64,000 nucleotides of DNA. It comes from an uncultured Flavobacteriaceae bacterium (GTDB taxonomy: Bacteria; Bacteroidota; Bacteroidia; Flavobacteriales; Flavobacteriaceae). Position 1 is the stretch's first letter; every line of letters begins with the position of its first letter. This document shows, piece by piece, positions 32,496 to 40,748 of the stretch. A model generated the notes under the pieces. That model worked only from the letters and a program-made list of their open reading frames with translations. It had not been told where the DNA came from and did no database searches. Made by a program: the position numbers and the translations under genes. Location: NCBI GenBank assembly GCA_943842245.1, contig CALTAJ010000002.1, forward strand, positions 1-64,000. The letters run 5' to 3'.

Positions 32496-32632
32496 GATTT
32501 TGGGTGTTGCTAAATCGATTAGATTTCCTCGTATTCGAATTTGATGTGGTTTAATGTTTTTTTTGATAACTTTTAAAATGAAGAGTAAATGAATTAAAAA
32601 TAAATTCGAAATTTATGACAAATTTAAATTAA

Positions 32633-33169
32633 ATGGAAGCTACGGAAAAAGAGTACAAAGAAATTATTTTTCAATGCAGAGCTTTATTTGAAAAAAAAAT
32701 GAGTGATTATGGATCTGCATGGAGAATTCTTAGACTTCCATCCTTGACGGATCAAATTTTTATAAAAGCTCAACGAATCAGAAGCATACAAACTAACCAA
32801 ACTCAAAAGATTGATGAAGGACAAGAGTCAGAATTCATTGGAATAATTAACTACAGTGTTATGGCACTAATACAAATTAATAAAGGAGTAGCTGAAAAGT
32901 CTGATTTAAATTTAGATGTAGCTTTAGAGCTTTATGATGAACAATTAAAAGTCATTTTTGAATTAATGCTTAATAAAAATCATGACTATGGTGAAGCTTG
33001 GAGGGATATGCGAATAAGCTCACTTACTGACCTAATTATACAAAAACTTCTTCGAGTAAAACAAATTGAAGAAAATGAAGGAAAAACACTTGTAAGTGAA
33101 GGAATTGAGGCAAACTATCATGATATGGTTAATTATGCAATTTTTGCTCTTATTCATTTAAAAGGATGA
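32633..33169 (+). CDS. DUF1599 protein with an internal duplication
   Basis: A 178-residue protein made of two homologous halves: KKMSDYGSAWRILRLPSLTDQI near residue 22 and NKNHDYGEAWRDMRISSLTDLI near residue 113. This is the DUF1599 family (also called nucleotide modification associated domain 1). It is cytoplasmic with no signal peptide and its function is unproven. It starts a compact run; its stop overlaps the permease start (ATGA). Confidence 0.85.
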   Translation: MEATEKEYKEIIFQCRALFEKKMSDYGSAWRILRLPSLTDQIFIKAQRIRSIQTNQTQKIDEGQESEFIGIINYSVMALIQINKGVAEKSDLNLDVALELYDEQLKVIFELMLNKNHDYGEAWRDMRISSLTDLIIQKLLRVKQIEENEGKTLVSEGIEANYHDMVNYAIFALIHLKG

Positions 33170-34242
33170 TGCAATATGCTATTAATAAAATAATTCAAAC
33201 TTTTTTAGCCCTTTTTGGTGTAGCAAGTTTAGTGTTTTTTCTATTCACTGTTCTTCCGGGAGACCCAGCTCAGATGATGTTAGATCAAAATGAAGATAGT
33301 AAACTCTTAGAGGTAATTAAAGAAAAATTTGGATTTAATTTGCCACTTTCTAAACAGTATTTTTATTATTTAAATGATTTATCACCAATTTCCTACCATT
33401 CTAAAGATCCTAAGGTTTTTGCTCATTATGATAAATCAATTTATGGAGGTTGGAAAATATTTAATGGTAAGAATTATATTTTATTAATGAAATTACCATA
33501 TTTGCGCACTTCATATCAAAAAAGAGGAAAGCCTATCTCTGAAATATTAAAAGATACTTTACCAAATACGATTATACTTGCTTTTTCTTCTATGATAATA
33601 GCTGTTATATTAGGGGTTTTATTAGGTGTTATGGCAACTATATTCAAAGACCATTGGATTGATCGCTTTCTTCTATTTCTTAGTACTATTGGCATGAGTG
33701 TTCCTTCTTTTTTTAGCGCAATACTTTTTTCTTGGTTTTTTGGATATATTCTCCATTCGTACACCCAACTCAATATGACAGGAAGTCTTTATGAATTAGA
33801 TGATTTTGGAGATTCATATCATATTATTTGGAAAAATTTAATTTTGCCATCTTTTGTTTTAGGAATTCGCCCCTTGGCAGTTATTATTCAATTAATTAGG
33901 ACTAATTTATTAGAAGTTCTTTCTAAGGATTATATAAGAACCGCATACTCTAAGGGTCTTTCTAGATATCAAGTAATTTTTAAACATGGTTTAAAAAATT
34001 CATTAAATCCAGTAATTACTGCAGTATCTGGATGGTTTGCATCTCTTTTAGCTGGAGCTATTTTTGTAGAATATGTTTTTGGTTGGAATGGACTAGGAAA
34101 AGAGATAGTAGAGGCACTTAATCAATTAGATATTCCAGTTGTAATGGGTGCTGTAATTGTTATTGCCTTTCTTTTTATTATTATTAATATTGTAGTCGAT
34201 TTAATATACGTTTATTTAGATCCAAGAATAAAAACATCATAA
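33166..34242 (+). CDS. ABC transporter permease, DppB/OppB type
   Basis: A 358-residue inner-membrane protein with the family's N-terminal TM, FTVLPGDPAQMMLDQ, five further TMs and the EAA-like loop around RTAYSKGLSRYQVIFKHGLKN. It resembles peptide-importer permeases, but no solute-binding protein, second permease or ATPase is adjacent. Standing alone next to DUF1599 and tpiA is a conserved flavobacterial arrangement. Substrate unknown. Confidence 0.85.
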   Translation: MMQYAINKIIQTFLALFGVASLVFFLFTVLPGDPAQMMLDQNEDSKLLEVIKEKFGFNLPLSKQYFYYLNDLSPISYHSKDPKVFAHYDKSIYGGWKIFNGKNYILLMKLPYLRTSYQKRGKPISEILKDTLPNTIILAFSSMIIAVILGVLLGVMATIFKDHWIDRFLLFLSTIGMSVPSFFSAILFSWFFGYILHSYTQLNMTGSLYELDDFGDSYHIIWKNLILPSFVLGIRPLAVIIQLIRTNLLEVLSKDYIRTAYSKGLSRYQVIFKHGLKNSLNPVITAVSGWFASLLAGAIFVEYVFGWNGLGKEIVEALNQLDIPVVMGAVIVIAFLFIIINIVVDLIYVYLDPRIKTS

Positions 34243-34245
34243 ACC

Positions 34246-34995
34246 ATGAGAGATAAAATTGTAGCTGGAAACTGGAAAATGAATAATAATCAATTCCAGA
34301 CCAAAGAATTATTGAATAGTATAAAATCCTTTGAAATTCCAAATGATGTTCGCGTAATGGTTGCTCCTGCTTTCACTCAACTATCTCAAAGTAATGAAAT
34401 TTTAAGTAATACCTCTATAACTGTTGTTGCTCAAAATATAAATGCAGCTGTTTCAGGAGCATACACTGGAGAAATTTCTGCCGATATGCTCAAGGGTATC
34501 GAAGTTACTACGACGCTCATTGGTCATTCTGAAAGACGTGCTATTTTTCGCGAAACGGATAGTATTATTAAAGAAAAAGTAAAAGCAGCTTTGGATGCTG
34601 ACATGGAAGTTATATTTTGTTTTGGAGAACAGCTTGCAGATCGTAAATCAAATAATCATTTTAAAGTGGTAGCTAGGCAGCTTGAAACCGCACTTTTTGA
34701 TCTTCCCGAAACGCAATGGAAAAGAATTATTTTGGCATATGAACCGGTTTGGGCGATTGGTACTGGGGAAACTGCAAGTCCAAAACAAGCTCAGGAAATG
34801 CATAAATATATTAGAAATTTAATTATAGAAAATTATAACCAAAAAATAGCTGAAGATGTAGCTATTTTATATGGGGGGAGTGTTAAACCCAATAATGCAC
34901 GAGAAATATTTTCAGGTAAAGATGTTGATGGTGGTCTGATAGGTGGCGCTTCCTTAAAGGCAGCTGATTTCATTGAAATAGTTAGTTCCTTTTAG
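34246..34995 (+). CDS. tpiA: triose-phosphate isomerase
   Basis: A 249-residue TIM-barrel enzyme of glycolysis. GNWKMNN holds the active-site Lys, GHSERR the catalytic His and AYEPVWAIGTG the catalytic Glu; the phosphate-binding YGGSVKPNN and GGLIGGASL are present. Its TAG stop shares its final G with the GTG start of the next gene. Confidence 0.97.
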   Translation: MRDKIVAGNWKMNNNQFQTKELLNSIKSFEIPNDVRVMVAPAFTQLSQSNEILSNTSITVVAQNINAAVSGAYTGEISADMLKGIEVTTTLIGHSERRAIFRETDSIIKEKVKAALDADMEVIFCFGEQLADRKSNNHFKVVARQLETALFDLPETQWKRIILAYEPVWAIGTGETASPKQAQEMHKYIRNLIIENYNQKIAEDVAILYGGSVKPNNAREIFSGKDVDGGLIGGASLKAADFIEIVSSF

Positions 34996-36107
34996 TGACT
35001 AATGCCTATATAGTATATTATTTTAAAATATCACCTATGACACCGTGGAGCGAGATTTTACTTGCTCAATTACAAAGTCTTCCCTTTCAAAGTTTTCAAA
35101 TGACAGATATTGGATTTGATGCGTTTATCCCTGAGAATCTCCATTATAATAATTTTTTAGAATCCATTCCATTGTTTAAGAGTAGTGACGTTAAAATTCA
35201 TTTTAAATTAGATAAAATTGAGCCTACTAATTGGAATGCCAAATGGGAGTCTGATTTTAAGCCAATTCTTGTAGGAGATAATTGCGTAATACGTGCAGAT
35301 TTTCATCCTAAGTTTAATAAAGAATATGAGCTGGTAATTAACCCAAAAATGAGCTTTGGAACAGGACATCATCAAACTACATTTATGATAATGGAATTCC
35401 TGTTAAATGAAAATGTAGAAGGGAGTTCTGTATTAGATATGGGATGTGGTACAGGCATCTTAGCTATTATTGCTTCAAAAATGAGAGCAAAAAATATAGA
35501 TGCTATTGATAATGACCCTTGGTGTATAAAAAACTCGAAAGAAAATGCAGTTCAAAATCAATGTAAAAACATTAATGTAGTTTTTGGAAATCAAATAATT
35601 AAAAAAAGTACCAGCTACGATTTTATTTTAGTAAATATCAATCGTAATATTTTGTTGGATCAATTTCCATCTTATGCAAAAGCATTATCTTTTAAGGGAA
35701 CTTTATTAATTTCAGGTTTTTATATCAAAGATATACCTATATTAAAAGAGAGAGCAGAAGAGTTTGGTCTTCAAATTGTTGAAGAAAAGGAAAAGGACAC
35801 TTGGTGTGCATTAAAACTTAAAAATGAGAAAAAAAATCCTAAAATTATTCCACAAGAGAGTAATGAGGTTGAAACTCTTGAAGAAAAGGAATATGAAATC
35901 ATTTTATATAATGATGAAGTTAATACTTTTGATCATGTCATTGAATGTTTAGTCAAAATATGTGATCATTCTTATATTCAAGCTGAGCAATGTGCGTTTA
36001 TTGTTCACTATTCTGGAAAATGTGGAGTCAAAACAGGAGCTTTTGAAGAGCTTATCCTCAAGTGTAATAAGCTTTTAGAAGAGGGTCTGAGTGCAGAAGT
36101 AGTATAA
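34995..36107 (+). CDS. prmA: fusion of ribosomal protein L11 methyltransferase (PrmA) and ClpS adaptor
   Basis: A single 370-residue frame from GTG (34995). Residues 1 to about 275 are PrmA, which methylates L11: GMSFGTGHHQTT, the SAM-binding DMGCGTGILAI and LVNINRNIL. A charged linker of about 25 residues rich in Lys, Asn and Glu follows. Residues about 300-370 are a full ClpS domain (YEIILYNDEVNTFDHVI; EQCAFIVHYSGKC), the adaptor that hands N-degron substrates to ClpAP/ClpCP. In flavobacteria prmA and clpS are normally separate neighbours. No stop and no in-frame ATG lies in the linker. Given the other indels in this window, a joined pair of genes is possible, but two compensating errors would be needed to recover a canonical clpS ATG at 35825. 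Confidence 0.9.
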   Translation: MTNAYIVYYFKISPMTPWSEILLAQLQSLPFQSFQMTDIGFDAFIPENLHYNNFLESIPLFKSSDVKIHFKLDKIEPTNWNAKWESDFKPILVGDNCVIRADFHPKFNKEYELVINPKMSFGTGHHQTTFMIMEFLLNENVEGSSVLDMGCGTGILAIIASKMRAKNIDAIDNDPWCIKNSKENAVQNQCKNINVVFGNQIIKKSTSYDFILVNINRNILLDQFPSYAKALSFKGTLLISGFYIKDIPILKERAEEFGLQIVEEKEKDTWCALKLKNEKKNPKIIPQESNEVETLEEKEYEIILYNDEVNTFDHVIECLVKICDHSYIQAEQCAFIVHYSGKCGVKTGAFEELILKCNKLLEEGLSAEVV

Positions 36108-36164
36108 TGAAAAATCGAGTTTTTTTCTTTGAATTAAATCATCGACCTTTGAATAAAATGCAAA

Positions 36165-36686
36165 ATGAAATTTGTAAACTTAATCTTTATCACCTTTATG
36201 ATTACTTCTATAGGAGTTCAAGGACAACCAAGTCCAAAAAAAACAATTTATCAATTTAAAGTCACCAATCTCGAGGGAGAAGAGTTTGATTTTAGTACTT
36301 TAAAAGGTAAAAAAGTAATGATCGTTAATACCGCCTCTAAGTGCGGATTAACACCTCAATACAAGAAATTACAGGCATTATATGTTAAATATGGAAATGA
36401 AAATTTTGAAATTATTGGATTTCCAGCAAATAACTTTCTATTTCAAGAATCTGGAACTGATGAAGAAATTGCTGCTTTCTGTGAAAAAAATTATGGAGTA
36501 ACCTTTCCAATGATGAGCAAGATATCAGTTAAAGGGGGGAATATGCATCCAGTTTATAAATTTTTAACAAAAGAAGCTGAAAATGGAGTTATAAGTTCTA
36601 GCGTGTCATGGAATTTTCAAAAATATTTGATTAATTCTGATGGACAGTTAGCGAGAGTTGATTTCTCCAAGAACACAACCAGATGA
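36165..36686 (+). CDS. exported glutathione-peroxidase-family thiol peroxidase, C-terminus frameshifted
   Basis: A 173-residue product with a signal peptide (cleavage near VQGQ) and the GPx fold: peroxidatic Cys in NTASKCGLTPQY, FPANNF where the textbook motif is FPCNQF, a likely resolving Cys in AFCEKNYG, and SWNFQKYLI with the catalytic Trp and Asn. The final residues read SKNTTR. The next frame continues as SPRTQPDDPKVISWIEN up to TAA at 36715-36717, exactly the family's usual C-terminus and directly abutting the next ATG. A loss of two bases in the T-run near 36660 explains this; the repaired protein has 184 residues. Confidence 0.85.
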   Translation: MKFVNLIFITFMITSIGVQGQPSPKKTIYQFKVTNLEGEEFDFSTLKGKKVMIVNTASKCGLTPQYKKLQALYVKYGNENFEIIGFPANNFLFQESGTDEEIAAFCEKNYGVTFPMMSKISVKGGNMHPVYKFLTKEAENGVISSSVSWNFQKYLINSDGQLARVDFSKNTTR

Positions 36687-36717
36687 CCCCAAAGTAATTT
36701 CATGGATTGAAAATTAA

Positions 36718-37866
36718 ATGAAAAAATCACAAGATTTTAAAACACTTTGTGTTCATGCAGGAGAGTTAAAAGATGAAAAATATGGTGGAGCAATATCTCC
36801 ATTATATATGTCATCTTCTTATGCCTTCAACGATGTTGAAATCAATCATTATCCTAGGTATTTTAATACTCCAAATCAAATAGGAGTTGCAAAAAAAATA
36901 GCTGCTATAGAAGGAGCTGAAGCTGGATTGTTATTTGGTTCAGGTATGGCTGCTATAAGCACAGCGCTACTTTCCCATCTAAAATCTGGAGATCACGTAA
37001 TTTTTCAAGATGATTTATATGGCGGTACAAGAAATTTTATTCAAAATGAATTTTCTAAGTATGGCATTGAGTTCTGCTTTACCTCAGGAACTGAAGTTGA
37101 TGATTTTGAATCCGAACTAAAGCAAAATACTAAAGGAATTTACATTGAAACTCCAAGTAATCCAACACTTAAAATCATAGATATAAAATCTATTAGTGAT
37201 CTTGCCAAAAAATCAGGTATCTGGACAATGATTGATAATACTTTTGCGAGTCCTGTGAATCAAAATCCAATTTCTATGGGTATTGATATTGTTATTCACA
37301 GTGCTACAAAGTATCTTGGTGGTCATAGTGATATTTGTGCAGGAGCTGTTCTTGGAACTAAAAATAGTATTAAACAAATATTTAGCTCTGCAAAAAACTT
37401 GGGAGGGAGTTTAAGTGATTACACAGTATGGCTCTTGGAAAGAAGCATAAAAACTCTTTTCATTCGTGTTCAAGCTCAAAATACAAATGCAAAACTAATT
37501 GCTGATTTTTTAGAAAAGGAAAGTTGGGTTGAAAAAGTTTATTATCCAGGTCTTAAAAATCATCCAAAACACAATACAGCTAAAATGCAGATGAAAGGTT
37601 TTGGAGGCATGTTATCATTTGATTTAATATCAGAAATGGATTGTAAAAAGTTTTTACTTGGCCTAAAACTAATCAAGCCAACAATGAGTTTAGCTGGGAT
37701 TGAAAGTACTGCTCTAAGTCCTCGCCTTACATCCCATGCTTTATTAACAGAAAAAGAAAGAATTTCTCAAGGTATTAGTCCCCAAATGGTTCGTTTTTCT
37801 GCAGGAATAGAATCTGTTGAAGACTTGAAAAAAGATTTACTTCAATCATCAAAAATACAAATATGA
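36718..37866 (+). CDS. Cys/Met-metabolism PLP-dependent enzyme (cystathionine synthase/lyase group)
   Basis: A 382-residue fold-type I PLP enzyme. The PLP lysine is in HSATKYLGGHSD; FGSGMAAISTALL, DDLYGGT, ETPSNPTLKI and DNTFASP are characteristic of the MetB/MetC/MccB group. Which reaction it performs (cystathionine gamma-synthase, gamma-lyase or beta-lyase) cannot be settled from sequence alone. Its stop overlaps the start of bshB1, suggesting a shared role in thiol metabolism. Confidence 0.9.
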   Translation: MKKSQDFKTLCVHAGELKDEKYGGAISPLYMSSSYAFNDVEINHYPRYFNTPNQIGVAKKIAAIEGAEAGLLFGSGMAAISTALLSHLKSGDHVIFQDDLYGGTRNFIQNEFSKYGIEFCFTSGTEVDDFESELKQNTKGIYIETPSNPTLKIIDIKSISDLAKKSGIWTMIDNTFASPVNQNPISMGIDIVIHSATKYLGGHSDICAGAVLGTKNSIKQIFSSAKNLGGSLSDYTVWLLERSIKTLFIRVQAQNTNAKLIADFLEKESWVEKVYYPGLKNHPKHNTAKMQMKGFGGMLSFDLISEMDCKKFLLGLKLIKPTMSLAGIESTALSPRLTSHALLTEKERISQGISPQMVRFSAGIESVEDLKKDLLQSSKIQI

Positions 37867-38590
37867 TAAATGTTGATATTCTAGCTTTTGGATCTCATCC
37901 TGATGATGTCGAATTAGGAAGTGGAGGTACAATAGCAAAATCTATAAATCAAGGTAAGTCAGCGATAATTATCGACCTTACTCAAGGTGAATTAGGAACT
38001 CGTGGGAATATAGATATAAGAAGAAATGAAGCTTCTAAGCTGCTTCTGTTTTAGGTGTCTTAAAACGGGAAAATTTAAAATTCAAAGATGGTTTTTTTAT
38101 TAATGACGAAAATCATCAGCTTTCAGTTATAAAAAAAATAAGAGAGTATAGACCCGAGATTGTTATATGTAATTCTATTGAAGATCGCCATATCGATCAC
38201 GGCAGGGGAAACCGCTTGGTAAATGACGCTTGTTTCTTAAGTGGACTAACTAAAATAGAAACTAAAGATTCTAATGATAAGTATCAAGATGCATGGCGGC
38301 CAAAACTTATTTTAGAATACATACAATGGAATGATATAAAACCAGATGTAATAATTGACGTTTCTGGTTTTATTGATTTAAAAATTCAGGCTGTTTCAGC
38401 ATATACCAGCCAATTTTTTAATCCAAACTCAACTGAGTTAAACACTCCTATAAGCAGTAAAAACTTCCACGATAGTGTTTTGTATCGAGCAAAAAACTTT
38501 GGTAGACTAATTGGAACTGAAGCAGGGGAGGGGTTTACTTCACGTCAACCAATTTCAATTAGTAATTTAGATGATTTAATTCGTACCTAA
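37863..38590 (+). pseudogene. bshB1: bacillithiol biosynthesis deacetylase BshB1, one frameshift
   Basis: A LmbE/PIG-L family zinc deacetylase acting on GlcNAc-malate in bacillithiol synthesis. The first part (FGSHPDDVELGSGGT metal site, LTQGELGTRG, RRNEAS) runs to about 38035; the rest (AASVLGVLKRENLKF, NSIEDRHIDHGRGNRL with the metal His, EAGEGFTSRQPI) is in another frame. One base missing near 38036-38042 accounts for it; the repaired product has 242 residues, the usual size. It overlaps the neighbours on both sides by a few bases (ATGA and TAATG), consistent with an operon. Because the conserved sequence is intact, an assembly error is likely. Confidence 0.9.
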
Positions 38591-39570
38591 TGCCTGCTTT
38601 GATTAAATGGGGTATTTTAGGTCTTGGAAAAATAGCTCACAAATTTGCTTCTGATTTAATTTTAGTTGAGGATTGTGAACTCACAGCAGTAGCATCTTCG
38701 AACGAAGACCGTGCTAAAGTTTTTGCAAAAGAATTTGGAGTAAATACTTTTTATGGAGATTATGAAAGCCTTTATGCGGATAATTCTGTTAAAATTATTT
38801 ATATAGCTTCTTTGAATCAAAATCACCACGGACATGTTATTGAAGCAATAAAGAATGGAAAATCTATTTTATGTGAAAAACCGTTAGCTATTAATCAGCG
38901 TCAAGTTAAAGAAATGATTGATTGCGCTAAAAAGCATAAGGTTTTTTTAATGGAAGGACTTTGGACAAGATTTAACCCAGCCTTCGAACAAGTACTTCAA
39001 TGGATTGATAGAGGTGAAATAGGTAAATTGAGGTATGTAAATGCAACTTTTAGTTTCTATGGTCTAGATAAAGAATTCGACTCTCGTCTTTTTAATCTTA
39101 AAAAAGGAGGTGGAAGTTTATTAGATATTGGAATTTATCCTTTATTTCTTGCTTCCATAGTTATGGGTAAACCAAATTCAATTAAAGCTTCTGCAGTAGT
39201 TTCTGAAACAGGTGTTGATGAACAAATAGGGATTTTGTTGACTTATGATAAATCTCAAGCTATATTATACTCGAGTTTTTCTCATCATGAGAATATGCGC
39301 GCAACAATTTGTGGTGAAGCCGGAGAAATATATTTAGACTCTCGTTGGCATGAGTCACCAAATCTTAAACTTGTTAAAAAAGAAGAATCTTTCGAAAAAA
39401 CATTTGATTTTTTAGGAAAGGGTTATACCTACGAGATTTTAGAAGTAAATCAATGTTTAAGAAATAACGAAACAGAATCTTCTAAATGGTCTTTGCAGCA
39501 AAGTTTAAATCTTGTAAAGTTAATGGATGAAGTTAGGAAGCAGACTGGTATTTTATATCCAATGGATTGA
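38590..39570 (+). CDS. Gfo/Idh/MocA-family oxidoreductase
   Basis: A 326-residue NAD(P)-dependent dehydrogenase. The N-terminal Rossmann motif is WGILGLGKIAHKF, followed by the conserved CEKPLAIN and GGGSLLDIGIYPL (C-terminal catalytic domain with the active-site His region). It resembles dihydrodiol or sugar dehydrogenases of this family; substrate unknown. It is the last gene of the run that begins with DUF1599. Confidence 0.9.
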   Translation: MPALIKWGILGLGKIAHKFASDLILVEDCELTAVASSNEDRAKVFAKEFGVNTFYGDYESLYADNSVKIIYIASLNQNHHGHVIEAIKNGKSILCEKPLAINQRQVKEMIDCAKKHKVFLMEGLWTRFNPAFEQVLQWIDRGEIGKLRYVNATFSFYGLDKEFDSRLFNLKKGGGSLLDIGIYPLFLASIVMGKPNSIKASAVVSETGVDEQIGILLTYDKSQAILYSSFSHHENMRATICGEAGEIYLDSRWHESPNLKLVKKEESFEKTFDFLGKGYTYEILEVNQCLRNNETESSKWSLQQSLNLVKLMDEVRKQTGILYPMD

Positions 39571-39592
39571 CAAATAAGAGAATAACAAAAAC

Positions 39593-39622
39593 TTGTTTGG
39601 TGTCTAAAAACTTTTAAATTTG
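39593..39622 (+). promoter_or_regulatory. promoter of tRNA-His
   Basis: TTG at 39593-39595 and TAAATTTG at 39615-39622 are 19 bases apart, a -33/-7 pair placed 11 bases before the tRNA. Confidence 0.65.
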
Positions 39623-39633
39623 CAAATCTAAAT

Positions 39634-39708
39634 GGTGGTTGTAGCTCAGTTGGTTAGAGCGCCTGATTGTGGTTCAGGAGGTCGGCGGTTCGAGACCGCT
39701 CATCCACC
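39634..39708 (+). tRNA. tRNA-His (anticodon GTG)
   Basis: A cloverleaf with anticodon GTG in the loop TTGTGGT. The acceptor shows the extra G at -1 pairing with C73 that is specific to tRNA-His, and one U-U mismatch in the stem. The T-arm is GGTTCGAGACC. CCA is not encoded. An accessory island starts directly behind it. Confidence 0.97.
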
Positions 39709-39717
39709 CGATAAAGA

Positions 39718-39748
39718 AAAGGGATAACGTAAAGTTCTCCCTTTTTTT
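39718..39748 (+). terminator. terminator of tRNA-His
   Basis: AGGGA (39720-39724) pairs with TCCCT (39738-39742), with an inner AAC/GTT pairing, followed by seven T residues. The next 170 bases hold a short tandem repeat of TCTGCCCCT (39757-39778 region) and nothing else recognisable. Confidence 0.65.
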
Positions 39749-39930
39749 GTAAAAAATCTGCCCCTAATTCTGCCCCTCAAAATCATCCAATTTCTCTTAA
39801 ATCCCAAAAACACATCTTATAATAATGTAAATTTGAGTATTCAAATCTAATCAAGTCAAATCGCATCATAATTCATAACCAGCAAGGGCATGGACTTCCT
39901 TAATCTATGTTATTGCATAAACTTAAGAGA

Positions 39931-40300
39931 ATGAATTTATCTAACGATTACGCAAACTTCATCCAGCAATTACAATGGAATTACTTCGTAACATGCAGAA
40001 CTCCATACAGGATTCACACTATGACGGTGAGAAACTGGCTTACAAAACTTCTAACAGCGCTCTAACAAGGTAGAACAGGCATTCTTTGTATCAGAGAGAG
40101 ACAAGGGAGATTACAACAACCTACACGTTCACATGCTTATTGGCACTAATACAGACATGACCTACCAGGAAGTTAAATATGGAATGGGGAATGTTTCTGT
40201 AGGAGACTATCAACCAATCTATGATAGTGAAGCAGTGTGCAAGTATGTAACCAAGCATATAGGTAAAGATGTGGACTATGATATTGTATTTAAAAGCTAA
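39931..40300 (+). pseudogene. remnant of a rolling-circle (HUH) replication initiator
   Basis: Two frames together encode a Rep-like protein of about 123 residues (131 if begun at 39907). The first part reads QLQWNYFVTCRTPYRIHTMTV (motif-1-like YFVT strand) and the second FFVSERDKGDYNNLHVHMLIG (the His-hydrophobic-His metal motif HVH) followed by VCKYVTKHIGKDVDYDIVF, with the Tyr of motif 3. The frame changes near 40060; a loss of two bases in GCTCTCT-like sequence would explain it. Such HUH endonucleases start replication of small plasmids and ssDNA phages. No capsid genes or double-stranded origin are seen, so this is a fragment of an integrated element. Confidence 0.65.
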
Positions 40301-40318
40301 CCCAATAAATATTTAAAA

Positions 40319-40618
40319 ATGAAAAAAGAAGATGATTTATTATCGCAATTGAGAATGGAAGAATTAGAGAAGTATAATGTTTCATTTAACCACAAAACAC
40401 AATATACCCTCAGAATATATTCAAAATTAAAATCAATAATTGAGGATACATTAGATATTCAGCATTATTATGATTTTCAAAGAGAAGGAGACATGAAAAG
40501 AAATTTAACTATGGAGGTTTATCATCTCTGTGAAGCACTTGAATTTACTAAAAGAGAATTAATTGATTTTGCTATTGAAAATGGGTATGATGGATTAATA
40601 AAATCCAAAAAATTCTAA
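40319..40618 (+). CDS. hypothetical protein of the tRNA-His island
   Basis: A 99-residue, charged, probably helical cytoplasmic protein (KKEDDLLSQLRMEELEKYN start) with no recognised motif. It starts 18 bases after the Rep remnant. It may be part of the same inserted element. The A-rich leader before the ATG is typical of real starts in this genome. Confidence 0.55.
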   Translation: MKKEDDLLSQLRMEELEKYNVSFNHKTQYTLRIYSKLKSIIEDTLDIQHYYDFQREGDMKRNLTMEVYHLCEALEFTKRELIDFAIENGYDGLIKSKKF

Positions 40619-40720
40619 GGCATTCCTAATCCAAACACAGGGGCATGGGTTTTAGAAAACAGTTTTTCTATTGAAACAGAGGGATGGGATTTGAAATGTA
40701 ATCTATTCTCTATATCTTAG
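40619..40720 (+). other. possible coding remnant after the 99-residue gene
   Basis: The frame of the preceding gene continues past its TAA as GIPNPNTGAWVLENSFSIET and ends about 34 codons later. The composition looks coding-like, but there is no start and no recognised family. It may be the worn 3' end of another gene. Confidence 0.25.
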
Positions 40721-40748
40721 ACATATTATTAATTATAAATCAATTAAA

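Noticed and set aside
33166-34242. Complete peptide-import ABC system
   Set aside because: Only one permease is present; no ATPase, second permease or binding protein is adjacent.
39750-39906. Integrase or transposase gene behind tRNA-His
   Set aside because: Neither strand shows a tyrosine recombinase or transposase motif; only a short tandem repeat is seen.
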